Of a stretch of DNA of 64,000 bases, positions 46,394 to 54,899 are shown piece after piece. A program made the translations under genes and the position numbers. Source of the stretch: Thermococcus eurythermalis (GTDB taxonomy: Archaea; Methanobacteriota_B; Thermococci; Thermococcales; Thermococcaceae); assembly GCF_000769655.1 (NCBI RefSeq), contig NZ_CP008887.1, positions 558,001 through 622,000 of the forward strand, given 5' to 3'. Position 1 is the stretch's first letter, and every line of letters begins with the position of its first letter. The notes beneath the pieces are model-generated. The model made no database searches. It was not told the origin of the DNA and worked only from the letters and a program-made list of their open reading frames with translations.

Positions 46394-46717
46394 GGCGAGG
46401 GGGTCGGGGGCTCTCGGGGTACTCCCGAGGAAGTTCCGCCCACCGCACCGGGGCCGCGGTGCCGCAAGGCACCTCCCGAGAGGGAGGGCAACGGCGCAGA
46501 AACGACACGGCCCCCGGGAGATGTGAATGACGCGTGCGAAGGGCCCGGCGACGGGTCCCGAGCTAACCCGCAGACAATCCCGGGGGATGCGGTGAAACGG
46601 CCGTCCCGCGGGGTGCAAGGCCGAGGGAGGGGCGATGAGTTCCCGGTGTGAGCCCCGTGGTAGGCCGCTCAGTCGAATGCCCCCTTGATACAGAAGGCGG
46701 GCTACGACCCCCTCGCC
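46394..46717 (+). ncRNA. rnpB: RNase P RNA (archaeal type A)
   Basis: About 324 nt and very GC-rich. The first 13 bases (GGCGAGGGGGTCG) pair perfectly with the last 13 (CGACCCCCTCGCC), forming P1. The CR-I motif GAGGAAGTTCCGCCC, the GCAGAAACGAC region, and the CR-V motif ACAGAAGGCGGGCTACGA are all present in the right order. It is the catalytic RNA that trims tRNA 5' ends. Short frames inside it are spurious. Boundaries are taken from P1 pairing. Confidence 0.93.
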
Positions 46718-47503
46718 AAATCAATAGATGAAACTTCTACGAAGACCAAGAACGCGTAAACTATCGCGCTCAGCGGGTCGAGGTAGCTGAGCAAAGCGGC
46801 GTCTTTGACCTCGACCTTTTCAGCCCGTCCATGTAAAGGTAGGGAGCGAATACAGTATGCACGAGAACGAGAACCGCTATTGCCCACTAGACCGGGTTTC
46901 CGACGTTTTCAACGGCCACGAAGGGGACTAAAACGGCAGAAGCTACCGCCAGCTGGAGGAACGTCAGGCTTTCGCCGTCAATCTCCCTGAGGAACCTGCC
47001 CAGGTTTGGGATTAGAGCATAGAAGAACGCCGCCAGGAATGCAAGGACTATTCCTATGAAGTCCCTGTCCGAGCGGCTGATTTTCTGGACGATGTTATAA
47101 GGAGCAGTCCAGCAAAGGCCATCCCGATGCCGGCTATTTTCCGCCTGTCAAGGCCCTCTCCGAGGAAGCGCCACGAAATCAGCATCGCCAGGACGGGAGA
47201 AACGTAGTAAACGAGGACGGCGTTGGCTATGGTAGTGTAGTTGAAGGCGGTAAACAGAAAGGCCCAGTTAAGAGCTAAAGACGCTCCCAGTGCCAGCAGG
47301 TGGAGAGGCCTCTCTTTTAGCTTGCCCAGCGTGTATCCCAGCTTTTTCCTGAACTTCCGGATTGGGAGGAGGACGAGCACCCCAAGCGAGACCCTTGCAA
47401 AGGCCACACCCAGTCCGGACAGGCCGGAAAGTCTGCCGAATACCCCGACGCTTCCCCATATCAGCATTGCGACCGCTATCTGTGCCTTTGGGTTTATCCT
47501 CAT
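46718..47503 (-). pseudogene. Decayed EamA-family transporter gene
   Basis: Begins intact at ATG 47503: INPKAQIAVAMLIWGSVGVFGRLSGLSGLGVAF, then YYVSPVLAMLISWRFLGEGLDRRKIAGIGMAFAGLLL. Near 47085-47095 the frame shifts; the next frame gives SRSDRDFIGIVLAFLAAFFYALIPNLGRFL and FLQLAVASAVLVPFVAVENVGNPV, then hits TAG where Trp is expected (VWWAI), continues AIAVLVLVHTVFAPYLYMDGL, shifts again near 46820, and gives VEVKDAALLSYLDPLSAIVYAFLVFVEVSSI. The last EamA helix is missing where rnpB begins. At least two frameshifts, one nonsense change and a truncation rule out a single sequencing error. Confidence 0.85.
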
Positions 47504-48546
47504 TCCAGGGAGCCCTCCCACTCCTCGTACGCTTCCTTCACTTCCTCCTTTCTGAACTCTGGAACCGCGTCCCTGAACGGGTCGAAGCGCTCAAGATTTT
47601 TCTCGTCACCCCCTATGTACGTGGCCACCAGCCCAACTTTTGAGTGAAGGCTTGAGGGCAGGCGTAGGATTCTCTTGATGTCCACGGTAACCCTTCCGTC
47701 AAAGTATGCCTTTGAGAACGTGCTTGATATTGAGAACAACCGTATGAGCGTTTTATATCCCACCCCGCTCGGAAATGCTGCCAGCAGGCCCTTCTCAACG
47801 AAGCTTTTGACTATCTGCTCCCTGCTCTCCTCGCTCAGTATCTTTCTTGCGAGGCCTTTCTTTATCCCAGCACTTATTAGATGGTTCTCGTTGGCCCTCT
47901 TTATGAAGTAGCCGAACCGGAGCCTGAAGGTTCTGAAGTAGCCGCTCGACAGCATAATCCTCCGGCTCATGACGTCCTCAAATGTCACTTCCTCAGAGGT
48001 GCTGATGTATGCGAGAATCCTCTCCCTCGCTTTGGAGTCCAGCCTTAGCGCCCACTCGTCAAGAACCCTTATGTGGTATCCCCTGCCCGAGTAGACCACG
48101 TGGACGTTCTCAAAGCCGAAGTCCTCCTTCAGGACCACCAGCGTGTCCTTCGCCAGCTCCTTGGCGTCCTCAAGGCAGATTGGACAGACCTGTCCGCTCG
48201 GGTGCCTGTCCATACACCGCCTTAAGGGCAGGTCTTTGGCGTCTATGTCGAAGACCAGCTCCGCACCTAGCCAGCCCTCCATTTCAGCCGGCTCCCTGTA
48301 GAGGGCAACCGAAGTGTAGACCGCGTAGGGAGATGTCGCCTTGATGTAGTCCTCCAAATCCCTAACATCGGCGAAGACGTTTTTCCTGTCGCTCGGCCCT
48401 TCTCCCGTATGGTCAAAGCCAAACTCCCGCTTTTCGAGCTCCTTTAAGATGAACTCTGGTATCATCTCTGCCTTCCACTCACCCTTATAGTAGAGCTCCC
48501 TTTCTTCCCTGCTGACCTCTCTGAGGAGCTCAGCCACTTTCCTCAC
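47500..48546 (-). CDS. priS: DNA primase small (catalytic) subunit
   Basis: 348 residues. Catalytic aspartates in ELVFDIDAKDL, zinc-binding CMDRHPSGQVCPICLEDA, and VVYSGRGYHIRVLDEWA mark the archaeal/eukaryotic PriS fold. It makes RNA (and in Thermococcales also DNA) primers with PriL. Overlaps priL by 17 bases. Confidence 0.95.
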   Translation of the reverse strand: MRKVAELLREVSREERELYYKGEWKAEMIPEFILKELEKREFGFDHTGEGPSDRKNVFADVRDLEDYIKATSPYAVYTSVALYREPAEMEGWLGAELVFDIDAKDLPLRRCMDRHPSGQVCPICLEDAKELAKDTLVVLKEDFGFENVHVVYSGRGYHIRVLDEWALRLDSKARERILAYISTSEEVTFEDVMSRRIMLSSGYFRTFRLRFGYFIKRANENHLISAGIKKGLARKILSEESREQIVKSFVEKGLLAAFPSGVGYKTLIRLFSISSTFSKAYFDGRVTVDIKRILRLPSSLHSKVGLVATYIGGDEKNLERFDPFRDAVPEFRKEEVKEAYEEWEGSLE

Positions 48547-49735
48547 CCCCTTGAGCCTCGCTCCGCTCTTCCCTCGCGAGCCTGCGGAGGTAGTAGGTCA
48601 GCGGGTTTTTTACTCCCCTGCAGTGCTTGTCCGGCTTGCACAGCTGGGGCGCGTTGGCGCGTATCTTGTCGCAGTTCGGGGGGAAGTACCAGGTTGAGTT
48701 CCCGCTGTCCTCAAGGGTAGGGCTGTCGGTGAGGCCGAAGCCGAGGTGGTACCAGATGTTCTTAATCTCGTGGGGCTGGTCTTCGAAGAGGGGTGGTTTA
48801 CAGCGGTTTCCGGCCTCGATGATAATCGGTAGAATTTCCTCCTCAATGATTCTCAGGTCGCTCACGCAGTCCTTGACGCGGACGTCCCTTTTTGGCGGGT
48901 TCGGACAGAGGCGCGCGTAGCTGAGGAAGCTCGTTAGGAGGACGGTAATCGCGTAGTTCCTCATTCCCGCGGGGACGCCCTTCAGGGCCTCCTTTACGCA
49001 CGGCGGGAAGAGGTCGAGGCGGAGCGGTTTGGCGCCGACTTTTCCAAGCTTCTCGAGCCTCTCTTTGAAGTACTCTCCCGCAAGTTCCTCCAGCTTTTCT
49101 CTCAGCTTCTCATAGAACTCCGGTAGCTCGTCCCGCACCTCTGTGAGAATGCTGACCGCCCTGTCGAACCGCCTCTCGAAGGCCATCTCCCAGAGCCGTA
49201 GTGTTTCTTCCCATCGGAGGTACGCGTAGCCCCTTCTGATGTAGATCTCTTTCAGAGACCCGTCCCACAGTTCGATGAATTTGCTCAGGGGCATTCTGTA
49301 TTTCAGCTTGAGCTTCTCCTTATCCTCTTTCGGCAGGTTTCTGTCCATTGCCCTCTCAAGTATCTTTCTATCTCTTTCCGGAACTTCCTCTGCCGGCTCA
49401 ATTTCTAGGAGGCTCCCTTCAAGTGAGCCTTTTCTCTCTATCCGCGCGCGGTAGAGCTTCGCGGTGGCCTTTCTCACGAACTCAACTTCAATGCCGTACG
49501 GTGAAAATGCGAGGGCCCCCAAGAGAGCGTAGAATCTGAAGAGGTCTCTAAGCTCTTCGAGAGCATCAATCTTGAGGAGCTCGGCGGGGGGTTCGCTCGA
49601 GTCAGTCATCCATCTGACGAGTGAAAGGGCCTCATCTACACCTATGCTTGAGGGGATTCTCTCCAGGAGCGTTAAAATGTCCCCAAACTCACGCCGTATT
49701 AACTCCTGTGCCTCCCTTCCAAAGGGGTCGGGCAT
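48530..49735 (-). CDS. priL: DNA primase large subunit
   Basis: 401 residues. The C-terminal domain has the cysteines that hold the [4Fe-4S] cluster: FPPCVKEALKG, VKDCVSDLRIIEEE, PPNCDKIRANAPQLC and KHCRGVKNPLTYYLRR, with WYHLGFGLTDSPTLEDSGNSTWYFPPNC typical of PriL. The N-terminal two thirds are helical. Promoter lies right of 49735 on the minus strand. Confidence 0.93.
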   Translation of the reverse strand: MPDPFGREAQELIRREFGDILTLLERIPSSIGVDEALSLVRWMTDSSEPPAELLKIDALEELRDLFRFYALLGALAFSPYGIEVEFVRKATAKLYRARIERKGSLEGSLLEIEPAEEVPERDRKILERAMDRNLPKEDKEKLKLKYRMPLSKFIELWDGSLKEIYIRRGYAYLRWEETLRLWEMAFERRFDRAVSILTEVRDELPEFYEKLREKLEELAGEYFKERLEKLGKVGAKPLRLDLFPPCVKEALKGVPAGMRNYAITVLLTSFLSYARLCPNPPKRDVRVKDCVSDLRIIEEEILPIIIEAGNRCKPPLFEDQPHEIKNIWYHLGFGLTDSPTLEDSGNSTWYFPPNCDKIRANAPQLCKPDKHCRGVKNPLTYYLRRLAREERSEAQGGEESG

Positions 49736-49879
49736 GGTTTCACCTTCCAGTCACTTGGGGTTATCCAATAAAACGTTTCCCCTTCTATATATGGCCGCGC
49801 GTTGGTTCTCTGGTTTTGGGGTATGTTCCATTGCAAATCTTCCATCGGATTGCAGTTTATTTCCATTATCTTCCAAAAG

Positions 49880-49888
49880 TTTTATATC
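49880..49888 (+). promoter_or_regulatory. Promoter of the second KaiC-like gene
   Basis: TTTTATATC, with start expected near 49910 and a leader of about 55 bases to ATG 49968 (ACGGTGAT upstream). The 232-base gap 49736-49967 also carries the divergent priL promoter; nothing else is evident in it. Confidence 0.5.
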
Positions 49889-49967
49889 TACAAACCATCA
49901 ATTAGGTATAGCAGTAGCATGGGAATGGATAGAATGGAAATTCCAAATAGCACTCACGGTGATTCCT

Positions 49968-50720
49968 ATGACCGGAAATGTTTGGCAGGTTCCGAGAGTC
50001 AAGACCGGGATTCCCGGTTTTGATGACCTCGTTGGGGGAGGATTTCCAGCGGGGACCACAGTTCTCGTGACTGGTCCCACTGGGAGCGGTAAAACGACGT
50101 TCGCCGTTCAATTCGTTTACAAGGGTGCCGAGCTCTACGGTGAACCCGGCGTCATAGTCACCCTTGAGGAGCGTGCCCAGGACCTGAGACGTGAAATGAA
50201 GGCCTTTGGTTGGGACATTGAAAAATATGAGCGCGAGGGCAAGATAGCCATAGTGGACGGTGTCAGCGCGGTGGTTGGTCTCCCGTCTGAGGAGCAGTAT
50301 GTTCTTGAGGGCAATCTCAACACCGAGGACTTTCTTAGGTACATCTACCGCGTTGTCAAGGCTATTAACGCGAAGAGACTGGTTATAGACTCCATTCCAT
50401 CGATAGCATTCCGCCTTAAGAAGGAAGAGGACATCAGAGAAATGCTCCTTCAGCTCAATACAATACTCCTTGAGATGGGCGTCACCTCAATCCTTACGAC
50501 CGAAGCCCCCGACCCTGCCAGGGGTAAGATTAGCAGGTACGGCATTGAGGAGTACATTGCGAGGGGCGTTATCCTGCTTGACTTCATTGAGAGGGAAGTT
50601 GAACTCAAGCGCTACCTTTTGATCAGGAAGATGCGTGAGACGAGGCATTCCATGAAGAAGTATCCCTTCGAAGTGACCGAGGACGGTATAGTTGTTTATC
50701 CAAGCGGGGAAATCTACTGA
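49968..50720 (+). CDS. KaiC/RadA-like ATPase (single domain), second copy
   Basis: 250 residues from ATG 49968. RVKTGIPGFDDLVGGGFPAGTTVLVTGPTGSGKTTF gives the Walker A; AKRLVIDSIPSIAF is the Walker B; the end RKMRETRHSMKKYPFEVTEDGIVVYP mirrors the copy at 11526. Unlike that copy, there is no HTH/coiled-coil partner next to it. Confidence 0.85.
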   Translation: MTGNVWQVPRVKTGIPGFDDLVGGGFPAGTTVLVTGPTGSGKTTFAVQFVYKGAELYGEPGVIVTLEERAQDLRREMKAFGWDIEKYEREGKIAIVDGVSAVVGLPSEEQYVLEGNLNTEDFLRYIYRVVKAINAKRLVIDSIPSIAFRLKKEEDIREMLLQLNTILLEMGVTSILTTEAPDPARGKISRYGIEEYIARGVILLDFIEREVELKRYLLIRKMRETRHSMKKYPFEVTEDGIVVYPSGEIY

Positions 50721-50765
50721 CCTTCAACCCAAAATTTTTTAAAGTTCTGCTTCTTACTAAGTTTG

Positions 50766-51929
50766 ATGGTGTCTAAAAAAGAACTTGTAGTTGCCCTGGC
50801 GTTGTCACTCATACTCGTTTCTCTTGCGCTTAGCCGTTACTCTCTGGAACGGGATTCCTTTACTGGTCTCTGCGTTCGCTCGTCCCCATCGTTCTCCCTC
50901 CTCTACGACGGGAGGGAAGCTGTTGCAGTGGGACGACAGCTTAATGTTGGGGAGATATACACCGTGGAAGGCAGGCTTAGAAAAACCGAGAACGGCCTGT
51001 GGATGGACGTTGCCTCGGCGATTCGGTCGAACGCGACGTTTCCCCTCGAACGGATTGAGGGTGCGTACTGGTACTCCAACGGCCCGCTCCTCTTAACTCC
51101 CCGCCGCGTCTACCTGCCCTATCCGCTGAACGTTTCGAAGGGTGCTTTTGTAAGAGTTCAAGGTCTGACCTACGGCTCGAAGTTTTATCCTGTTAAGGTG
51201 GAGGAAATTGGCAGTTTTCACGAGCTGAGGAACGGCATGCCTTACTCTGTTGATGGTGTTGTCCTATACGGCGGAAACCCCGCAACCCTCTGGAACGGGA
51301 GCGAAGAGTTTAGGGTTTACCTTCCATACGGCCTAACCCTCAAGCCAGGCTCCCGCGTGAGGGTTCTCGGCATAGCGAGGCTGCACTCGACGGTTATCCT
51401 CTACGCTGGGGACGGGGGCGATGTTGAATTCCTTGGGCCCGCTGAGAGCAAGCCCCTCGAAAACGCCAAAATCGGGGAAACAGCGACAGGGGAGTGCTTG
51501 GTTATTAAGAGCACCTCCCGGTACTTAAACCTCAACTGCACGTCCCTGCGGCTTTACGGCTTTCGGGCGAGGCCAGGGGACACGCTTCGTTTCAAAGCCC
51601 TCAGAAGAAAGTCGAGCCTGCTCTGTCTGGAATGCTCTGTTGTGAGGCCGAGGGAGAAACTTCCCAACGGAATATGCTCTTTTAGAGAAGGCTCCTTCGC
51701 AAGAATTTCCGGGACTGCTGTCCGGGTCAAAACCTACAGAAACGGTTTCGGAATAGCGAACGTTACGAACGGCACGTGCTCGGTCTTACTGAAGCTGCCT
51801 TCGAGGCTCGGCGTTTCTCTGGTTGAGGGAGATAACGTGACTGCTTACGGCTTCTTTACACTGTACAAGGGAAAACCGGCCTTTGAAGTCCAGTCGGGTG
51901 ATGACCTTTGCTGCGGGAAGCGCTGTTAG
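50766..51929 (+). CDS. Secreted or membrane-tethered protein with OB-fold-like repeats
   Basis: 387 residues from ATG 50766; TTTTTTAAAG at about 50736-50745 suggests a leaderless message. An N-terminal helix (ELVVALALSLILVSLALSRY) acts as signal or anchor. The body has repeated short strands of the type YTVEGRLRKTENGLWMDVASAI, FVRVQGLTYGSKFYPVKVEEIG and ARISGTAVRVKTYRNGFGIANV, each resembling a small OB fold. Several Cys (CLECSVV, CSFR, CCGKRC) may be disulfide-bonded. Not assigned to a family. Ends overlapping the next gene by 22 bases. Confidence 0.6.
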   Translation: MVSKKELVVALALSLILVSLALSRYSLERDSFTGLCVRSSPSFSLLYDGREAVAVGRQLNVGEIYTVEGRLRKTENGLWMDVASAIRSNATFPLERIEGAYWYSNGPLLLTPRRVYLPYPLNVSKGAFVRVQGLTYGSKFYPVKVEEIGSFHELRNGMPYSVDGVVLYGGNPATLWNGSEEFRVYLPYGLTLKPGSRVRVLGIARLHSTVILYAGDGGDVEFLGPAESKPLENAKIGETATGECLVIKSTSRYLNLNCTSLRLYGFRARPGDTLRFKALRRKSSLLCLECSVVRPREKLPNGICSFREGSFARISGTAVRVKTYRNGFGIANVTNGTCSVLLKLPSRLGVSLVEGDNVTAYGFFTLYKGKPAFEVQSGDDLCCGKRC

Positions 51930-53031
51930 GGCTTTTCCTCGGCACATTCACTGGAATAACACCTGGAATCCACGTGAACACGCTGGCCTCCATGCTCCGC
52001 GACGTTGTGCTGAGTCCCGTCGTCCTCTTCGCCATGGGGCTGCCCACACTTTCCTCGATGTTCTCCCATCAACGTTTCTCGGTGTCCCAGACGGAGGCAC
52101 GGCCCTTAGCGTTTTGCCCGCTCACAGGCTCGTACTTAGGGGCAAAGGCCTTGAGGTAGTCAGAATAGCGCTGGTTGCGAGCTTCTTAGCAACTCTCTTT
52201 TCTATCCCTCTTATTCCGATATACATTCGTCTTGCCCCTCTCTATCGGCCGGCTGTGGGGAAAATCGCTGTCATCTTCTTGATAGTTCTCCTCGTGGCAA
52301 CCGAAGACGGCGTGAAACGTCTCTATGCGCTCTTCGTGGTTTTTGTATCCGGGGCAGTGGGCTTCTTAGTCCTTTCCCTGTCCATGGAGGAGCCGTTCTA
52401 CGCGCTTTTCACCGGGCTTTTTGGCGTCCCGGTGATAGTCTCTTCAATAGGTTCCGGAACAAGAAATATAGAACCGGGGAAGCCTGAAGTGGAGATTGCT
52501 CCGACAAAGCTCGCGTTCTTCTCCTTTTACGGGACGCTCTCAGGCATGCTTGCGTCTCTGTTTCCGGCCTTCACCGCGTCGCAGGCGGCCCTGCTCGGCA
52601 CTTTTGTCTCCCGGGACGAGCGGTCTTTCCTAACTGTTGTTTACTCACTGAACACTGCCAACTTTCTCTTTGCGTTCTTCAACTTCCTAAAAACTGGGAG
52701 AGAAAGAAACGGGATAGTGGCGCTGATGGAGCCCTTAGGCCTTGAGAGCCTGCCCCCGTTTGTCCTGCTTGCGCTGTTTGTCGGCCTAGCGACCCTTCTC
52801 TACGGCGAAGCGCTCGCGGCCCTCTGTGCGGGGGCCCTTTCGAGGCTTCCATACCGGCTCATCAACTTTTTAGTCCTGGTGTTTTTGATAGTCCTGGCCT
52901 TCGTTTTTGATGGCGTCTTGGGACTGCTGGCGCTTACGGCATCTTCAATTACCGGCTACCTTGCGGTTCTTCTCGGCGTGAAAAGGACAAACTGCATGGG
53001 CTCCCTGATGCTCCCTGTCCTCCTGAGGTGA
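51908..53031 (+). pseudogene. TctA/DUF112-like membrane protein gene with a frameshift
   Basis: Reading from TTG 51908 (after GGGTGATGA) gives LREALLGLFLGTFTGITPGIHVNTLASML, then VVLSPVVLFAMGL, the start of a TctA-like permease (the GxxxGxxPGxxxN signature is present). At about 52040-52048 the correct frame is lost. Adding one G gives AMGLAHTFLDVLPSTFLGVPDGGTALSVLPAHRLV, which joins the long downstream frame running to 53031 with further helices (VRIALVASFLATLFSIPLIPIYIRLAP and so on). So a single base is missing. The full protein would be about 375 residues. A sequencing error cannot be excluded. Confidence 0.72.
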
Positions 53032-53033
53032 AC

Positions 53034-53345
53034 TCAGGCTGACTTCTTCTCTTTCATAATCCTCTGGAACTCTGAGTAGTCGGTTACAATCCTCTTGCCG
53101 TCCAGCGTCTCGAAGTACACCTTCTTGACCTTCACCTTTTTGACGTCGGTGTACTTCATCTCAGGTGGGTCGTAAGAACCGGGCTCGACGACCTCGTCTT
53201 CTATTACATGGGTCTTTAGTTCGGGCTGGCCGACGTATTTCCATACCTCGTAGAAGACCTCCGGCTCGAGGTGTATCTCACCCTCGAGCTCTGTCCAGTC
53301 GGCCCCAATTTCTTCCAAGAACTCCTTCACAACCTCGAAGTGCAT
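53034..53345 (-). CDS. Conserved small hypothetical protein
   Basis: 103 residues from ATG 53345. Acidic, mixed alpha/beta (MHFEVVKEFLEEIGADWTELEGEIHLEPEVFYEVWKYVG; VKKVYFETLDGKRIVTDYSEFQRIMKEKK). No catalytic motif. Good codon usage matching the host and a tidy position support a real gene; function unknown. Confidence 0.65.
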   Translation of the reverse strand: MHFEVVKEFLEEIGADWTELEGEIHLEPEVFYEVWKYVGQPELKTHVIEDEVVEPGSYDPPEMKYTDVKKVKVKKVYFETLDGKRIVTDYSEFQRIMKEKKSA

Positions 53346-53439
53346 AGAAACCACCGCTTTATAATATGACGCCGGGGGTTAAATACCTATCGCCGGGCAG
53401 GTTTTTAAACCCCCTTCTCTAACTCCTCCGGTGGTTAAG

Positions 53440-54630
53440 ATGGCGAGGGTAATCGTTGACGCTCAGGCTGCGAGAGCTATCGGTAAGGGCGCGATGATAG
53501 TCTTCAAGAAAGGGGTGGTGAGAACAGAGGGCGACTTCGAGCCGGGAGATATAGTCGAGGTCTACACGCGCGGGGGCAAGTTCCTCGGGAGGGGCTTTGT
53601 GAACCCGAACTCCAACATCATGGTTCGCCTGCTCATCAAGGACAGAGAAACCCCGATAACGAAGGAGCTCTTCAGGGAGAGGATTAAAAAGGCCAACGAG
53701 TACAGGAAGAAGGTTCTCGGCTACGACAAGGCATACAGGATGGTCTACGGCGAGGCGGACTACCTGCCGGGCCTCATCGTTGACAGGTTCAACGAGATAG
53801 CCTCAATCCAGATTTCGAGCATCGGTATGGAGCGCTTCAAGCTTGACCTTGCGGAGGCCATAATGGAGGCTGAGCCCGAAATCGAGACGGTCTTCGAGAA
53901 GAACACCGGGCGCTCAAGGCGGAGGGAGGGCTTGCCTGAGATAGAACGTGTCCTCCTCGGAAAGGAGAAGTACCGCACGATAATAGAGGAAGGGAAGGCA
54001 AAGTTCATCGTGGACATGCGGGGTCAGAAGACCGGCTTCTTCCTCGACCAGAGAGAGAACCGCATCGCGCTTGAGAAGTACGTCAAACCTGGAATGAGGG
54101 TTCTCGATGTCTTCACCTACACCGGCGGCTTTGCGATACACGCGGCAGTTGCTGGCGCCGATGAGGTAGTTGCCGTTGACAAGTCCCCTTGGGCTATCAA
54201 CATGGTCATGGAGAACGCCAAGCTCAACGGGGTTGAGGACAAGATGAAGTATATAACGGGCTCCGCGTTCCAGGTCATGGAAGAGATGCTCAGGAAGGGA
54301 GAGAAGTTCGATATAGTAATTCTCGACCCGCCTGCCTTCGTCCAGCACGAGAAAGACCTCCAGCGCGGGCTCAGGGCGTACTTCAACGTCAACTACGCCG
54401 GCTTGAAGCTCGTGAAGGAAGGGGGAATCCTCGTCACGGCCTCCTGCTCCCAGCACGTTGATATGCAGACCTTCAAGGACATGGTGATAGCGGCCGCTGC
54501 TAAGGCGGGCAAGTTCCTCAAGATGCTTGAGCCCTACAGGACTCAGGCTCCAGACCACCCGATACTCATGGCATCAAAGGACACCGAATACCTTAAGTGC
54601 CTGTTCCTCTATGTTGAGGATATGCACTGA
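53440..54630 (+). CDS. RlmI-like class I SAM-dependent RNA methyltransferase with PUA domain
   Basis: 396 residues from ATG 53440, with CGGTGG upstream. The N-terminal PUA domain (residues 1-80: VIVDAQAARAIGKGAMIVFKKGV, GKFLGRGFVNPNSNIMVRLL) is followed by a linker domain and the methyltransferase: GQKTGFFLDQRENR, LDVFTYTGGFAIHAAVAGADEVVAVD (SAM site), FDIVILDPPAFV (catalytic motif IV) and TASCSQHVD (Cys of the m5C type). Probable rRNA cytosine methyltransferase. It is the last chromosomal gene before the AT-rich island. Confidence 0.9.
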   Translation: MARVIVDAQAARAIGKGAMIVFKKGVVRTEGDFEPGDIVEVYTRGGKFLGRGFVNPNSNIMVRLLIKDRETPITKELFRERIKKANEYRKKVLGYDKAYRMVYGEADYLPGLIVDRFNEIASIQISSIGMERFKLDLAEAIMEAEPEIETVFEKNTGRSRRREGLPEIERVLLGKEKYRTIIEEGKAKFIVDMRGQKTGFFLDQRENRIALEKYVKPGMRVLDVFTYTGGFAIHAAVAGADEVVAVDKSPWAINMVMENAKLNGVEDKMKYITGSAFQVMEEMLRKGEKFDIVILDPPAFVQHEKDLQRGLRAYFNVNYAGLKLVKEGGILVTASCSQHVDMQTFKDMVIAAAAKAGKFLKMLEPYRTQAPDHPILMASKDTEYLKCLFLYVEDMH

Positions 54631-54738
54631 AGCTTGGGACGATGACGAGAAAGCACAAAACTCTTATCTTAACTCTACACTATTTTGAAAACTATTATTA
54701 ATTTTGTTCATTGTTATTGAAAAGAAGGCTTCTGAGGG

Positions 54739-54760
54739 CTGTATCTACACTGAGATACAG
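54739..54760. promoter_or_regulatory. Palindrome CTGTATCT-N6-AGATACAG upstream of the integrase promoter
   Basis: Arms of eight bases match perfectly (CTGTATCT/AGATACAG) around a six-base spacer. It is a member of the element-wide family GTGTATCT-N6-AGATACAC. It lies about 20 bases before the first integrase TATA box (54780-54789), the usual place of an archaeal activator site. Confidence 0.65.
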
Positions 54761-54779
54761 TCATCACAATTGACAAAAT

Positions 54780-54809
54780 ACTTATAAACTTTTAGTGACT
54801 TTTAGTCAC
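54780..54809 (+). promoter_or_regulatory. Integrase promoter 1 with an AGTGACT operator-like palindrome
   Basis: ACTTATAAAC is the TATA box; GTGACT-TTT-AGTCAC at 54795-54809 (perfect six-base arms) would overlap the expected start near 54810. A repressor bound there would block initiation. Confidence 0.5.
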
Positions 54810-54858
54810 CTCTTCTTGACAAACTGTCTAATTACAACATTGAGAAGTATGGATAATC

Positions 54859-54880
54859 TTTATAAAAGAGCAGTGACTAG
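54859..54880 (+). promoter_or_regulatory. Integrase promoter 2 with an AGTGACT half-site
   Basis: TTTATAAAAG at 54859-54868 is a very good TATA box, with AGTGACTAG immediately downstream at 54872-54880. Transcription would begin close to the GGTGATTGGTG ribosome binding site. The AGTGACT word thus follows both integrase TATA boxes. Confidence 0.5.
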
Positions 54881-54899
54881 TATTCATTGGTGATTGGTG

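Noticed and set aside
46168-46618. Several short frames on both strands in and before the GC-rich 46.4 kb region
   Set aside because: They lie in rnpB or in the tail of the 44741 gene and lack stop codons only because of high GC.
54631-54730. Possible tRNA or att direct repeat at the left edge of the island
   Set aside because: No cloverleaf or TTCGAATC-like T-arm could be found, and without the right end no repeat can be shown.
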